NCBI GenBank assembly: GCA_018398805.1
Contig: JAGFBZ010000899.1
Coordinates: forward strand, 785,001-849,000
Length of the DNA stretch: 64,000 nt
Direction of reading: 5' to 3'
From: Hirundichthys speculiger
Lineage: Eukaryota; Chordata; Actinopteri; Beloniformes; Exocoetidae
A model generated the notes under the pieces. That model saw only the letters and a list, made by a program, of their open reading frames with translations. It searched no databases and had not been told where the DNA came from. This document shows, piece by piece, positions 12,603 to 23,434 of the stretch; the stretch's first letter is position 1; every line of letters starts with the position of its first letter. A program made the translations under genes and the position numbers.

Positions 12603-13789
12603 CGCCCTCACAATCCAAACGACGAAGAGAAAAGATGACCAGTTACTTGAAAGACTTTGTGGTGGAAACACCAGTTGGTCACCGTCACAAAGAAGTGGGA
12701 GAGAAGACAGAGTGCAAAAGATTGTATTTCAGTACTCTGGATGCAGTACTGGGAGAAATGACTGCTAGATTTAATGAAAGAAATAGCCAACTAGTACAGG
12801 TGCTGTGTGCCGTACACCCAGAGAGTGAACATTTCATGGATGTCAACAAAGTTAAGCCTCTGTTGGACTTGACAGGGATAGATGCTAAAGAAGCTGAGTT
12901 TACTGTGGCAAAGCGCTTTTTGAAAGATGAAATGGCCACATCTGACAAACACAAAAGCTGGACAACGCAGGACATTTTGAAAACATACAGCATGTCTCTG
13001 GCAGCTATGCCAACTGTCATAGAAACACTGAAGCTCAGCTTAACCTTTGGTGCATCAACTGCAACATGTGAAAATTCATTCTCAATGTTGAAGAATGTGT
13101 TCAGTGAACACAGAAGGAGCATGTTGCACGAAAGAAAAGCCCATCTGATTCAGATTGCTGTTGAGAAGGACCTCACCCAAAAGTTCACTGGAGAGTGGAG
13201 AGAGAAAGTGCTGAGAAGATTCAACACATCTTCAAGGAGGCTGCAGTTTACTAAGTAAAGGTATGCTGTTCCTCTAGGTGGGCCTATATTTTGTCCTATG
13301 TTCTTTTTATGAGCTTAGTTTAACCTTTGTCATCTCTCTCTGTCCAGTAAGGGTCCTCTGCCCCCTGGTGTTGTCAGTGTGCCACTATCCTGGAAGCGCC
13401 TACACAGAAGACTGTCTCCAGTCCCATAAAACCTGCACCTTTTGCTGTGGTATGGTGGTTTCTGCCAGATTGAATGGGCCACACAGGTTATATTTATTTT
13501 TGTTATTTATTTTTCTATGTTTTATTTTCAGGGTAAGAAACATCTGTTGCTAGATTGTCTGATGGGTGAGGTAGCCCAGACTTAATGTAGCATTTTCTTT
13601 GTTCTGCAGCAATATTGCTGCAATAAAGCATTTGAAATACACTTTTAAATATTCTTGTTTTGCTAGTATCATTCCGCTTGAAGTGATGGGAAAATGCATA
13701 ATTTAGTGTTGAATAACGTGCCAGGCATGTGCACCCCCTCTGATCTGAGATGCACCCCTCGTCATCATTTTCTAGAACCGGCCCTGTGG
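12603..13789 (+). mobile_element. hAT transposon, 3' portion
   Basis: The stretch contains the C-terminal half of a hAT transposase (12635-13258) and a 3' untranslated region. It ends at 13789 with TAGAACCGGCCCTG, the reverse complement of a CAGGGCCGG hAT terminus. The matching 5' terminus is not present. The left edge abuts the L2 3' part and the right edge abuts the interior of a Tc1 transposase. The simplest reading is that the hAT entered the Tc1 and that their left parts were later lost. Confidence 0.75.
12635..13258 (+). pseudogene. hAT transposase, C-terminal fragment (ZMYM/TTF-type)
   Basis: This is the longest open frame in the window, 207 codons. The frame is open upstream of the ATG to about 12603 and reads a basic SKRRREK stretch, so the ATG is probably internal. 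Residues 1-40 resemble the linker of TTF-/ZMYM1-like hAT transposases (LKDF-VETP-GHR). Residues about 135-190 hold the hAT dimerisation domain: FGASTATCENSFSMLKN, then RRSMLHERKAHLIQIA. hAT enzymes cut and paste DNA through an RNase H-like DDE core. Here the N-terminal zinc finger and the first catalytic part are missing, so it should be inactive, but the open frame suggests fairly recent decay. Confidence 0.85.
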
Positions 13790-14219
13790 GAGACACGCCA
13801 AATACGTGGAAGAAGGAGCTCTGGTCAGAGGAAACCAAAATCAATTTTTTTGGCCACAATGCAAAACGATATGTTTGGAGTAAAAGCAACACAGCTCATC
13901 ACCCTGAACACACCACCCCCACTGTCAAACATGGTGGTGGCAGCATCATGGTTGGGCCTGCTTTTCTTCAGCACGGACAGTGAAGATGGTTAAAATTAAT
14001 GGGAAGATGGATGGAGCCAAATACAGGACCATTCTGGAAGAAAACCTGTTGGAGTCTGCAAAAGACCTGAGACTGGGACGGAGATTTATCTTCCAACAGG
14101 ACAATGATCCAAAACATAAAGCCAAATCTACAATGGAATGGTTCACAAATAAACCTATCCAGGTGTTAGAATGGCCAAGTCAAAGTCAAGACCTGAATCA
14201 AATCCAGAATCTGTGGTAA
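13790..14219 (+). pseudogene. Tc1-like transposase, catalytic half, broken
   Basis: Two frames together encode the DDE domain. The first, to about 13983, has KELWSEETKINFFG, YVWSKSNTAHHPEHT and KHGGGSIMV. The second, from 13980, has LGRRFIFQQDNDPKH and SQDLNQIQNLW. A frameshift near 13980 separates them, close to the usual WGCF-SGTG turn. Compared with active Tc1 enzymes, the first catalytic Asp (WSDET) is Glu, the second (QQDND) is kept, and the final Glu (PIENLW) is Gln. Two of three metal-binding residues are lost and the N-terminus is missing, so it cannot be active. Confidence 0.9.
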
Positions 14220-14599
14220 GAACTAAAGACTGGTCTTCACAAACGCTCTCCATCCAACCTCACTGAGCTCCAGCAGTTTTACAGGAAGAATGGGCAAGAA
14301 TTTCAGTCTCTTGATGTTCAAAACTGATAGAGACAAACCCCAAGAGACTGGCAGCTGTAATAGCAGCAAAAGGTGGCGCTACAAAGTATTAATGCAAGGT
14401 GGCCGAATAATACTGCAAGCCCCACTTTTCAGTTTTTTTATTTGTTAAAAAAGTTTAGAATATCCAATAAATTTTGTTGCACTTCACAACTGTGTCCCAC
14501 TTGTTGTTGATTCTTGACAAAAAATCTTTATGTTTAAAACCTGAAATGTGGCAAAAGGTTGAAAAGTTCAAGGGGGCCGAATACTTTCGCAAGGCACTG
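13790..14599 (+). mobile_element. Tc1-like transposon, 5'-truncated
   Basis: Starts abruptly inside the transposase gene right after the hAT terminus and runs to a terminal sequence ending GCAAGGCACTG with TA at 14600-14601. About 160 bp of this right end is nearly identical to 3554-3722. The left inverted repeat and the DNA-binding half are missing. The edge at 13790 is the hAT insertion point. Confidence 0.9.
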
Positions 14600-14928
14600 T
14601 ATTTCCTATAAGTTAATTTGCTGTTGAGTTTGAACAAAAATGATAGAGAAGTTGCAAGTTTATATGTTCTTTTTTTCTTGTACAAATTGCCCTTTACTGA
14701 ATTAAGTAGTTGCTAAATCAATCAGCTTAATGGGCTTAACTGAGTTTACATGTTTTTTACTTATAACTTAAACTTTTACTTTCTAAAATTCACATTGAAA
14801 TTGTGGGTCATCTTGTATATTACCAAGCACAATGCCAAAAAGTTGCCAATAGAGTGTATGCGTTGGATCCACCATTACTTTTACTAAACAGTGGTTAAAT
14901 CAATCATCTAATAAACAAGTAAACTTAC

Positions 14929-15125
14929 CTTGGAGCAAATGTAGGTGTGTTTTGTAACTTTCCCCACGTTCAGTTGCTTGTGTGGACGGACACAAAACTG
15001 AACCCACAGCCTGCATTTTTCCAGCGTTTGTTTTGGCTTGGGAAAGGGAATAAAAAATGCCCCCTCAAAATGTTCTGGACACCTCAAATCACTATTGCAA
15101 GTCCCCAGCAGCAATATTCCACCAT
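14929..15125 (-). pseudogene. THAP zinc-finger domain, first-exon-like
   Basis: Minus strand. An ATG at 15125 in good context (GCCATGG) starts MVEYCC; after a one-base frameshift the reading continues GTCNSDLRCPEHFEG, FFIPFPKPKQTLEKC, LWVQFC and TKHTYICSK. This fits a THAP domain (C2CH zinc-coordinating DNA-binding module): paired N-terminal Cys, the Pro of the FPKP segment, the LWVQ tryptophan and the late Cys of C-S-K-H. The sequence stops at CSK with AAG|GTAAGT, a near-perfect splice donor at 14929/14928, so the His would lie in the next exon. No such exon was found downstream. It could come from a P-element-like or Kolobok-type transposon, or be a copied THAP gene exon. Confidence 0.7.
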
Positions 15126-15238
15126 GGCGTTATTCTAGTATAATATAAATACTGATGATAGGCACTGGAAATATAGCAAATTAACACAGTCCTTAACGAA
15201 GGAGCAGCAAGTAACTAGGGATTAATGAAAGGTCAATT

Positions 15239-15742
15239 TCATTTAGGTTTTGATTTTACTTGTAGGCTGGAGTTGTAGATGGCTGCTACTCCTCCACCTC
15301 GACCCCTACCCAAGGAAATATGATATTCAATACTACCTGGCGGCATAGCCTCATTTAAGCTCACATACTCTTCCTCTTGTAGCCATGTTTCTGATAAGCA
15401 GAAGACATCGCAAAGAGTCTCAGTGATTAGATCATTGATTAACAGAGACTTAGAGCCAAGAGACCTTACATTCAGTAGTCCACATCTAAATACAAGGTCT
15501 GTTGGCTCCAAATGTCTGACAGTTTTTATTTTTATCAGATTATTTTGGTTAACGCCATTATCACATCGCACTAAGTAGATTTTTGGAGGACGGGGAATCA
15601 ACACCAATTCCATGTTCTCGATCGGCACCATATTAACATTAGCAGCTACATGGTTGATTTCTCTATTTTTAGTGTTCAGGGGCAGTCCTCGAGAAGCAGC
15701 AGAGAATCGTGTAAGACTGCAGCTCTGCATCCTGGCCTCCAC
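15239..15742 (-). pseudogene. L2 LINE ORF2, endonuclease N-terminus
   Basis: 167 codons, open. The first 85 residues are a linker; the APE-type endonuclease starts at CGLLNVRSLGSKS, where the Asn is motif I. It continues to DVFCLSETWLQEEEYVSLN, where the Glu of SETWL is the metal-binding residue, and then HISLGRGRGGGVAAIYNSS. The reading ends there, so the catalytic His/Asp half and the whole RT are absent. The enzyme nicks target DNA to prime reverse transcription. The intact frame contrasts with the frameshifted ORF1 beside it. Confidence 0.85.
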
Positions 15743-15751
15743 CCTGGATTG

Positions 15752-16595
15752 TCAGGGGGAGCGTCTAAGAAAATCGGCCAAATTCCTAGAAATAAGAGCA
15801 GTACCATCCCAGGTGGGATGAATGCCGTTTCTTCTAATCAGACCAGGCTTTCCCCAAAAATTCTGCCAATTGTCAATAAAGGCCACGTCGTTTGCTGGAC
15901 ACCAACATGGCAACCAAGGGCGGAGCGATGACATGCAGCTAAACATATCGTCACTGGTCGAATTAGGAAGGGGCCCAGAGAAAGCTGCAGAGTCCGACAT
16001 GCTCTTTCCATAGTTACACACTGACTCAATATTAACTTGAGTGACCTCCGACTGCCGTAGCCGGGTGTCATTAGTACCGACATGTATGATAACTTTACTG
16101 TACTTATGATTACTCTTTGCCAACAGCTTCAAATTTGCCTCGATGTCACCTGCTCTGGCTCCTGGGATACGACCTAACTATGGTAGCTGGAGTCGGCCTT
16201 ACATATAAAATAGAGTAAAATAGAGTCGCCAATCAGCAGGGTGAGTTTCTCAATGGGTGTGTCGCTGAGTGGGGAAAAACGGTTTGATACGTGAAGCGAC
16301 TGATGGTGATCCATGTGCCTTTGTTTTGGGCTACGCTTCCTTTGAACCGTCACCCAGCTGCCCTGACTGGCCGGCTGCTCGGGTGCTGCAGGGGAACTGT
16401 TAGCAGCAGCTACTCTAGGCTGTTCCGCTGCTGCGTTGAGAACCAAACCTCTAGCTCACTGAGCCTTGGCTCCAGAGCTGTAAATAAATTACACTTTATG
16501 CATTTACCATTCTCGCTAAAGGAGGCAGAGGAAAAGCTAAACATTTCACACACTGAGCAGTGGGAGGGAGAAACAAAAAGAGCGCAGGAAGCCAT
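15752..16595 (-). pseudogene. L2 LINE ORF1 (zinc-knuckle, coiled coil, esterase)
   Basis: The reading is spread over several frames. An N-terminal Cys pattern CSVCEMF...KCIKCNLF is followed by a short heptad segment [13 protein letters not shown]. Next is a low-complexity linker, SWVTVQRKR, the [11 protein letters not shown] block and [12 protein letters not shown], whose GDS carries the catalytic serine of SGNH/GDSL-type esterases. Further blocks are [18 protein letters not shown] and FSGPLP, then [11 protein letters not shown] and RRNGIHPT. In related ORF1 proteins the last block is usually DGIHP with a catalytic Asp-His pair; here the Asp is Asn. Such ORF1 proteins bind element RNA in the retrotransposition particle. 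Frameshifts make this copy inactive. Confidence 0.8.
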
Positions 16596-16690
16596 ACTAA
16601 GAAGCTAGTAGGCTAATAAGCTAAAGAACCAGTGATTAGCGGCAGTGAGAATCCCAGGGAAAATGTACGAAGCGGAAACCACGTGCGAGT

Positions 16691-19600
16691 GCTAAATTAC
16701 AATGTTTGAGTTATCACTAAATCGAGTTAAGTTTTAAGTTTTAAAAGGTTAAAAGAATCAAAGACTGTTCACCGTTCAAACCACCAACATATATTACAGG
16801 TCTGCATCTTGAAAAAGGAACTGCTGGATACATGTGACTCATTGGGTTATTTTAAATTCTAGAAAAAAGTGGACTTCTTTTCAGACTGCAACTCATTTTA
16901 CTGCATGATCAAGTCCACTTCAGTTGTTTTTAAAGTGTGAATAGTTATATCTACCAAAAAATCTTATAGCTAGCAACCTGTCCCCAAGATCATAACAAAC
17001 ATTACTTCAGCCAATCACAGACAGGGGGAGGGTTCATGCTCCTGCACTTGGTTTTGCTTTATAAATGTACATTCATAAAAGGGTGTTTTTTTTTTCCCTT
17101 GGGGAGCACTGGAGGGAGAGATGAATGAGCTTTCGTTGTTTTGTTGTTTTCTTGTAATATCAACAGAGGTAATGTCATCCAGAAATTGCTTACTATACCT
17201 TTAACATCAAAAATGTATGATCAAAAATACAAGTGCAAAAGGAAAGCAGTTGAACAGTTTATTACAAACTTTAACTTTTTTCCTTATTTAACCCCTTCCA
17301 CCGACCAAACCATACACTATAGGAGGCAATCAGCGATACACACAATTGTCACTTTCATCGCTTGCACGTAAGCCCTTGTCCGACCCCAAGGACAAGTGCA
17401 CTCAATAACTGTCTCTGTCCAGACGCCGTAAGCCTGTTCCACAATCCCTTAAACCCCTGAACTCTGACATGCTTCAATGAGACACATGAAGTATCCTCCT
17501 TTGGGAGATTAAATTGAAACCCCTTTCCTCTAAATTCTTGATTAATTGAGCTTTTCTTTTCTTTTTTTTAACCTCTGATAAGCTGAATTGTTGTGTATTA
17601 TTCTTAAGTGGTTGGAAAGTGATAACATCTTGGCATACATGTGAGACGTGACAATACCTAAGAGCTGGACCTCAGTGCAAAGAAAAAAATGAATGCAAAA
17701 GCACAGCATATGCTCCTCAAGCAACTGCTCCCACTGATGAGGTTTTTGTGCCACCATCCTTCATCACATTAAAAACCAATCAGAAGACTGAAAATCTAAT
17801 TTCCACTGCTGTGCACAAAGTTATAGGTCCCTTGTTGCTGCTTAGTTCATTTCAGTCTTTTTACTTATCTATTTATTTATAAACTCAAAACAAACATATC
17901 AACTTATTTGCTTTTGCAAAGAATTCACCTGTAAATTCCTGTCTGTCTCTCTTCATTCCATTCTCTTGTTCCTTACTTCCTGTCTACGTTATGTGCCTGT
18001 GTATCTGAGATCTAAGATGATACAGTGTACACCTTCACTTATTCTAGCTGCCATACTATTGTTATCCTTGAGGTGCTCTGAGATGCTCATCCCCAAATTC
18101 TCTCTGAAGTAGGAACAGGAAAGGAAAACCCCCGAGTCTGAGTATTTTCAGGGTTTTTGTATATATTTGGAACTTTTGCTCCACTCAAATCACACGAGGC
18201 TGCTCTGCACTGCACCTTCTACAGGCTCTGCTCCCTGAGAAGTTGAATCTCTCCTGATCTTTGCCGTCAATGCTGGCTGTGTGTACCTGGGTAGATTTTT
18301 GCACATCCAGGTCAAGGTAATCCTAAGATCTTAAGTAAAATAACTTGACATGCCAGGTGCTTTGTTTCACAGAACCATCTGGGAAGTTCCTCTGTTAAGA
18401 AAAAAGAAAAAAAAAAGAAAAAAATCCCTTTTCAAAAGGCTGCCACTTTGAAAAATACTGGCGCTTTCAAAACATCTGTCTGTAGCTGCCAGTAAAAGAC
18501 ACTGATTGGTCCAAACCTTTGTATCGTAGCGACAAAAGGATAACTTGAGTGGAAACTCTTGTGATTGTGATTTCCTGAGTCTTAAAAGAAACTAACTGTC
18601 TGTCAAAGTAGAAATCAACTCCTCTTCTTTTTATTATTTATTTATTTATTTATTTATTTTTAGTTCCTGAAGACCTCTTCTTTGTGTGGATCTCTTACCT
18701 ACCTGACCAAGAAGTTTAATGCCAGGGGCTGCAAACAATGAAACAGCCAGGAGAAAGGAGCCAATGCTGGATTACATGTAGCTGACGGGGAGTGTTGGCC
18801 ACCCTCTCTGTTTGGTCATTTTGTTCCAGATGAATACAGATGGCTTCTTTCTGTCCACTTCAAACCATCTTTCTTGTCTGTTTCATATTGTGTATATTAG
18901 TGTCTGAAGAAGAATGTTTCTCATCCTTTTAGATGGAGATGCACTGCTGGGTCTTGACATAATGGAGCTTGTTTACCTGTATGTTCTTTGCACACACATG
19001 CGCACATGCACACACATACATAAACAGGTCTGTACACTCTTTGTTGTACTACATATACAACATCACTCATCTTGCTCTTCGGTGTTATCGTGCTTAGAGT
19101 GAACAGCTGAAATGTTTCTGTGTCAGTGGTAGTGAGTCTGCTGTGTTATCTCAGACACTCTGGCCACACGTGGACTATAATATGATACAGATGCTGTTCC
19201 TTCTCTGTCGGAAACATTTCTCTCTATTAAAAAGGCACTTAAAACCTTCAGAATCCCCAGCAAGGAAATTGAAAGAGAAAGGGTGGGGGTGAAGGAGGGG
19301 GGGAAGAACATGAGCTACAGAGTAATATCATTCCATCTGTGGCTGGACTGTCCATGGAAGTTATGAGATAAGTTTTAAAATAATCCTAAGTGCCAAGCAC
19401 ACAACATCTAAACACAAGCCTAAATAAAAATGTTAGACATGAACTTTTAATCCTAAGAAGGAGAACTGAGCTAGTTAGTGTGAGCCACATATGAATTACA
19501 TGTTTGAAATGAAGCTGTAATCGTGGCTAAAACTTTCCACTTTATAAAGTTTCCAAGGGCATCCAATGTACATGTTTTGCAATATGGAACAAAGCTTTGA

Positions 19601-20160
19601 GTTTTAATGTGGACTTTTACAGAGATCACTTTTCAGTCATTGTTCACTGCCTCAGCATTTCTTTTGAAGTTACATTTAGAAACAACAAGGAGTACATTTC
19701 AGACGTTTGCCTGATTCTTTGAAAGTGAAGTTGGATTTTTTTTCATTTCAGTATCTTTCCTCTTATAACTTAATAGCCATTATACATATCTCTGAAACGA
19801 TATCTGCCATCTCTCTCCTTTACATAATATCCCATTAATTTTTCTATCTTGCTATCAGAGGATTTTTTTTTCTCTAAGGAAGAAGATCTACAGCAGATTC
19901 ATGACATACTAAGCATATCCATATTAAAGATCTATTGATGTGCAGGACTTATTGATTAACTACCTAATCTCACTTTTAAAACAATATTATTCTGAATTTA
20001 TTATCAAAGATATAAAGATTTGAAAATTCCAAAGTATAATCTACATTTGGATAATAATGTTTTAGAATTTTGATGAGCCAATGAGCATATTTGCTATTCA
20101 TGACAGGCTGGACAGCAAATCCAATAAAGTATAATAAAAAAAATCAGCTTTCTTGCAGCA
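16691..20160. other. No gene seen; quiet AT-rich region
   Basis: About 3.5 kb with no recognisable coding exon or full element. It holds a TTTA microsatellite at 18630-18661, an A/G-rich run near 18400-18425 and a CA-rich patch near 18990-19025. The minus-strand frame at 17542-17757 and others are short and motif-free. Confidence 0.45.
18630..18661 (+). repeat. (TTTA)n microsatellite
   Basis: About seven TTTA units, flanked by noncoding AT-rich sequence. Confidence 0.9.
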
Positions 20161-20700
20161 TCACTGTCTACCATCACTTTTATTTTTCAGATGAGCTACT
20201 GGAATGCACAGAACCTCTGTAAGTGCTTCAAGAAGTATTGTTAGTTCAGTTGCAGTTTCGTAAACTACCATTATCCCTCCACATTCTTTATATACAGAAG
20301 AGGCTTCATGCTGCCAACCTTTCCAAGAAAACCAGACTAGACGGTCTTCTTCTAATTGTGCTCTCATGAACTTCAACATTTAAAGTGTTCATAGAGGCCA
20401 GTAGGGTCTGAGATGTAACTCTTGTCTTGTTACTTATTTTTCTGAGCACCACATGAGAGAATCTGGAAGTAAATTCTGTGTTATAACCCATTTCCAGATT
20501 GATGTGCAGCAAACATTGTTTCGCGAAGACCACTGCTTATGTCTTTTCCCCTTCTATTATGTTAATACACACAAAGATGCTCCAGAGCAGCAAATTGCCA
20601 AAACATCTGCTTTCATAGAGGTTGGCACAACTGCAGATGATCAGTTCATCAAGATTATCACGATTCATCAGGATTAACAGATGGGGTTCAAACTGTGCAA
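20161..20700 (-). pseudogene. Tc1/mariner transposase N-terminal relic
   Basis: Minus strand. The frame at 20533-20306 encodes SHVVLRKISNKTRVTSQTL and STIRRR. This resembles the second helix-turn-helix of Tc1-like transposases (LRKV-KNPRVTSQTL, HESTIRRRL). The following sequence, in a shifted frame, gives GKVGSMKPLL, like the KVGRRKPLLSKKN linker of the family. The catalytic domain is missing or unreadable and no inverted repeats were located. It is an old, inactive relic. Confidence 0.55.
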
Positions 20701-21424
20701 CAATTGTGCAACAAATGTGCAACAATTTTTTTTTCCTCAATGATTTATAATACAATTAATATATTTTCCCTTTGGGGGTTAATCAGTTATTAATTCAGTT
20801 CAGTTTAGCTTGCAGTAATTATAATGGAAGCAAACCTAAGTTCATGAACCCCCTTTCAGCAGTTAGACTGAATTTTATTTCAGTTGTTTGTTTCTACATA
20901 TAATTCCCTAAACTGTGATTTACATCATCACAGTTTATAGAGAATGTTGTGAGCCAAATCAGTGAGGGTGAACAAATCTAGAGAGTATGACTGTAACACA
21001 GAAGTCATTAGAGTACACCGTCCTGGGACATTGTTGCCTCTGCGCATCATCACTGTCAATCATTTGGTCACCGGTGTCCTGGCAGGCTGATGCTGATGGA
21101 CGTATAAAAGTAGCTGCATTGAGAGAATCATCATCAACTATCAATCTCACCAAAAATCCTTGCTTCATCTGAAACTGTATCAAATCTCAGGTACATAATC
21201 CTCTTGCTCTAATTTTGTTGTTACAGATAAATGATAGATCCTTCTGTTTTCCAGGATATTATGTGCCAAAACAACCAAGAAAACTAGCCCCGTCAGTAAA
21301 GGAAAACTGGGGTGAAGTTTGTTATATTATATTCAGAGAAGAAAAAATAAAAGTATAACCCATATACACAGACACTATATTTACCACACAAGACATTTTG
21401 TTGGTATGACGTGATGTGGGGCCC
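20701..21424. other. No gene seen
   Basis: AT-rich sequence with short frames on both strands near 20959-21183 that lack motifs. A palindromic look near 20900-20940 (ACTGTGATTTACATCATCAC) is short and isolated. Confidence 0.4.
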
Positions 21425-21965
21425 TTAAAAATCTGAATACAACTGGCATAGTGGGTAGTGGGTCTGAGGCTGGAGTCTTTTGAGACCGTGGTGGAGAGGA
21501 GGGCACTAAGTAAACTGCTTCTCCATCATGGACAATGAGGAGCACCCTCTGCACCTTCTCTAACAGACTGTTACAGCTCCGCTGTCGAAGGGACAGATTC
21601 AGGAAATCCTTCCTGCCACATGCCACTGCACTGAACAATAAGACTCTTGCCTGATGTTTTTCTGTTTTTTTCCTATTTCATAACACATATTGCACCTTAG
21701 TTCAATGTACACTTCAGTTCACTGCACCTTGCAGCTCATTGCACTATTTGTTGTATGTACACTTGTCATATTGCTCTTGTTTGTGTTTCATATGTGTCTT
21801 ATAATTATATTGTAAACAGGAATACTTTCAGTTTTTTTATATTTTTTATTTTGCTATTTAATATTTGTGTTTTTTTATGTCTTGCTGCTGCTACGCTGCA
21901 ATTTCCCAGTGTGGGATCAATAAAGTACATCCATCCATCTATCCATCTATCCATCCATCTATCAT
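21425..21965 (+). mobile_element. Non-LTR LINE 3' end (Rex1/CR1-group-like), copy 1
   Basis: The sequence GGGTCTGAGGCTGGAGTC to AATAAGACTCTTGCC matches the C-terminal coding part of the LINE at 42609-43403. It carries ETVVERR, SIMDN and SNRLLQLR-type codons and lacks about 27 bp found there. After TGCC it continues through a T-rich 3' UTR to CCCAGTGTGGGATCAATAA and a (CATC)n tail at 21930-21965. AATAAA plus a tetranucleotide tail is a normal end for this fish LINE type. The clade name is tentative. Confidence 0.75.
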
Positions 21966-23016
21966 TCTTCACATGTCAGCAAGCAGTATGCAGAAATCAT
22001 CAAAAGTCACGCAAGGCCTTGGCTCAGAAGAAGTAAGTGATTGTCAGCTGGAAAAATCAGCAACCTGGAGTTCGGGCCTGGCCCCTTACAGCAGACCTGT
22101 CTGAATGCCTCAGGCATTGCATCCTTAGTTTAACCCCATGTCAGCAACCAGCATTCACGCACAGCACCCACAGTTCTTGTTTTCAACCAGTTTCAGATAA
22201 AATTTATGTTTAAACTCAATGTCTTCCTTATATACATTCTTGGTTGATTGGTGATTCTACATCAAGGAGTGTGAGTGTTCATGACTGCTCGTCTCATTTG
22301 ACTCTGTGTTGGTACTGTGATGGACTGGTATACTCTGCATCTCAACTAAGGACATTTTAGAAAGGCTTCCCCTATGACCCTGAACAGAATGTAGCAAATA
22401 TAGAACCGAGATGGATGGATTATTTTTAATCCTTGGTCTGTATAGTATCTATCTCCATTCATATTACAGGTTGTTGCACCTAATGATTCATGAGGAACAA
22501 TAAGATCCATAGAGGGTTGCATCAATTTTAATAACAAAGGGGCACTGATTCAATCTGTTTCTCAATCTTTGCAGCTGTTGTGAGGTTGTTGACATGACAC
22601 AACCCCCTAAATCAATTGCACAAAAACAAACAAAACAAATGAATCTTCAGTAAGATAAATTCAGGTACTAGCTCGACCACAGAGCAGTAACTGATCGACT
22701 CAATGCTCATGTGTTATATTGTCTGTCTACATACAGGATGTTTTGCAAGGCAAGAGTATATTTTATTCTGATGCACGTGCACTCTGAAACGGAGCCTGCA
22801 ATGTGTCCTCTGGAGACCTTTTGACTTCTATGACTTCTTTTTTTAAAGACAGAGAATGCATGGTCACTGTCACCAAAGCCATAGTCATTACTTGTTAGAA
22901 TGCAGTCATGGGAAACCATCACTGCATGCAACACATCAGAAATCATGATACTTGGGAAAATTGAGGATTATGAAGCAAGATCTGTTCTTTTTCTATTGTT
23001 TTATGCTGATAGTAAG

Positions 23017-23017
<1 letters not shown>
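21966..23017. other. No gene seen
   Basis: About 1 kb of AT-rich sequence without recognisable elements. Frames at 22346-22537 and 22707-22946 are short and motif-free. Confidence 0.4.

Positions 23018-23050
<33 letters not shown>
23018..23050 (+). repeat. (AAT)n microsatellite
   Basis: About eleven AAT units. Confidence 0.95.
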
Positions 23051-23099
23051 GATTATTTCACAAATTGATATCAAAATCATTGGTTATTTGCCAAAACTG

Positions 23100-23426
23100 A
23101 TCTTAGCTTGAAGCTATGATTATAGTGAGTTAGGATAAGCCAATTAAGGTTAAATTAAGTTTGGCTTTGTTAAGTTGGCTTGTGTCAAATTATGTTATGC
23201 TAATAGCTTCAATAGCCTAGCTATTAACCACAGTAAAGTTAAGGTTTTGTAAAGTCATATTTTATCAAATCAGGTTCAATAAGTCAGGTGTCTGGACTTA
23301 ATTACTCCAGCTTAGCACAAAAGCCCAGTTACTTTCGGCTGTTTAAAGTCAGGTTTTGCGAAGTTACGTTTATGTAAATCAGGGTTTCTTTGTTAAATAA
23401 AGCATTGTTAAGATGGTTTAAAGTTG
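23100..23426. repeat. Diffuse GTCAGGTT repeat, block 1
   Basis: The motif (A)AGTCAGGTTTTGTTAA recurs in diverged form: AAGTCAGGTGTC, AAAGTCAGGTTTTG, AAATCAGGTTCAATAAG and AAATCAGGGTTTCTTTG, with intervening GTTAAGTT and GGCTTTGTTAAG words. A second block of the same motif lies at 26690-27125. Spacing is irregular, about 20-40 bp. It may be an ancient satellite-like array now broken by insertions. Confidence 0.45.
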
Positions 23427-23434
23427 CACCAAGG

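Larger units (their letters stand above)
15235..16690 (-). mobile_element. L2-type LINE, 5' part
   Basis: Minus strand. From right to left: ORF1 (about 16595 to 15752), a short gap, then the start of ORF2 with the endonuclease (15742-15239). The match stops at about 15235, inside the endonuclease. A piece with the 5' end but no 3' end cannot arise by ordinary 5'-truncating retrotransposition, so the rest was removed or displaced later. The L2 3' part in the same orientation at 11299-12600 is the natural candidate. Confidence 0.8.
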
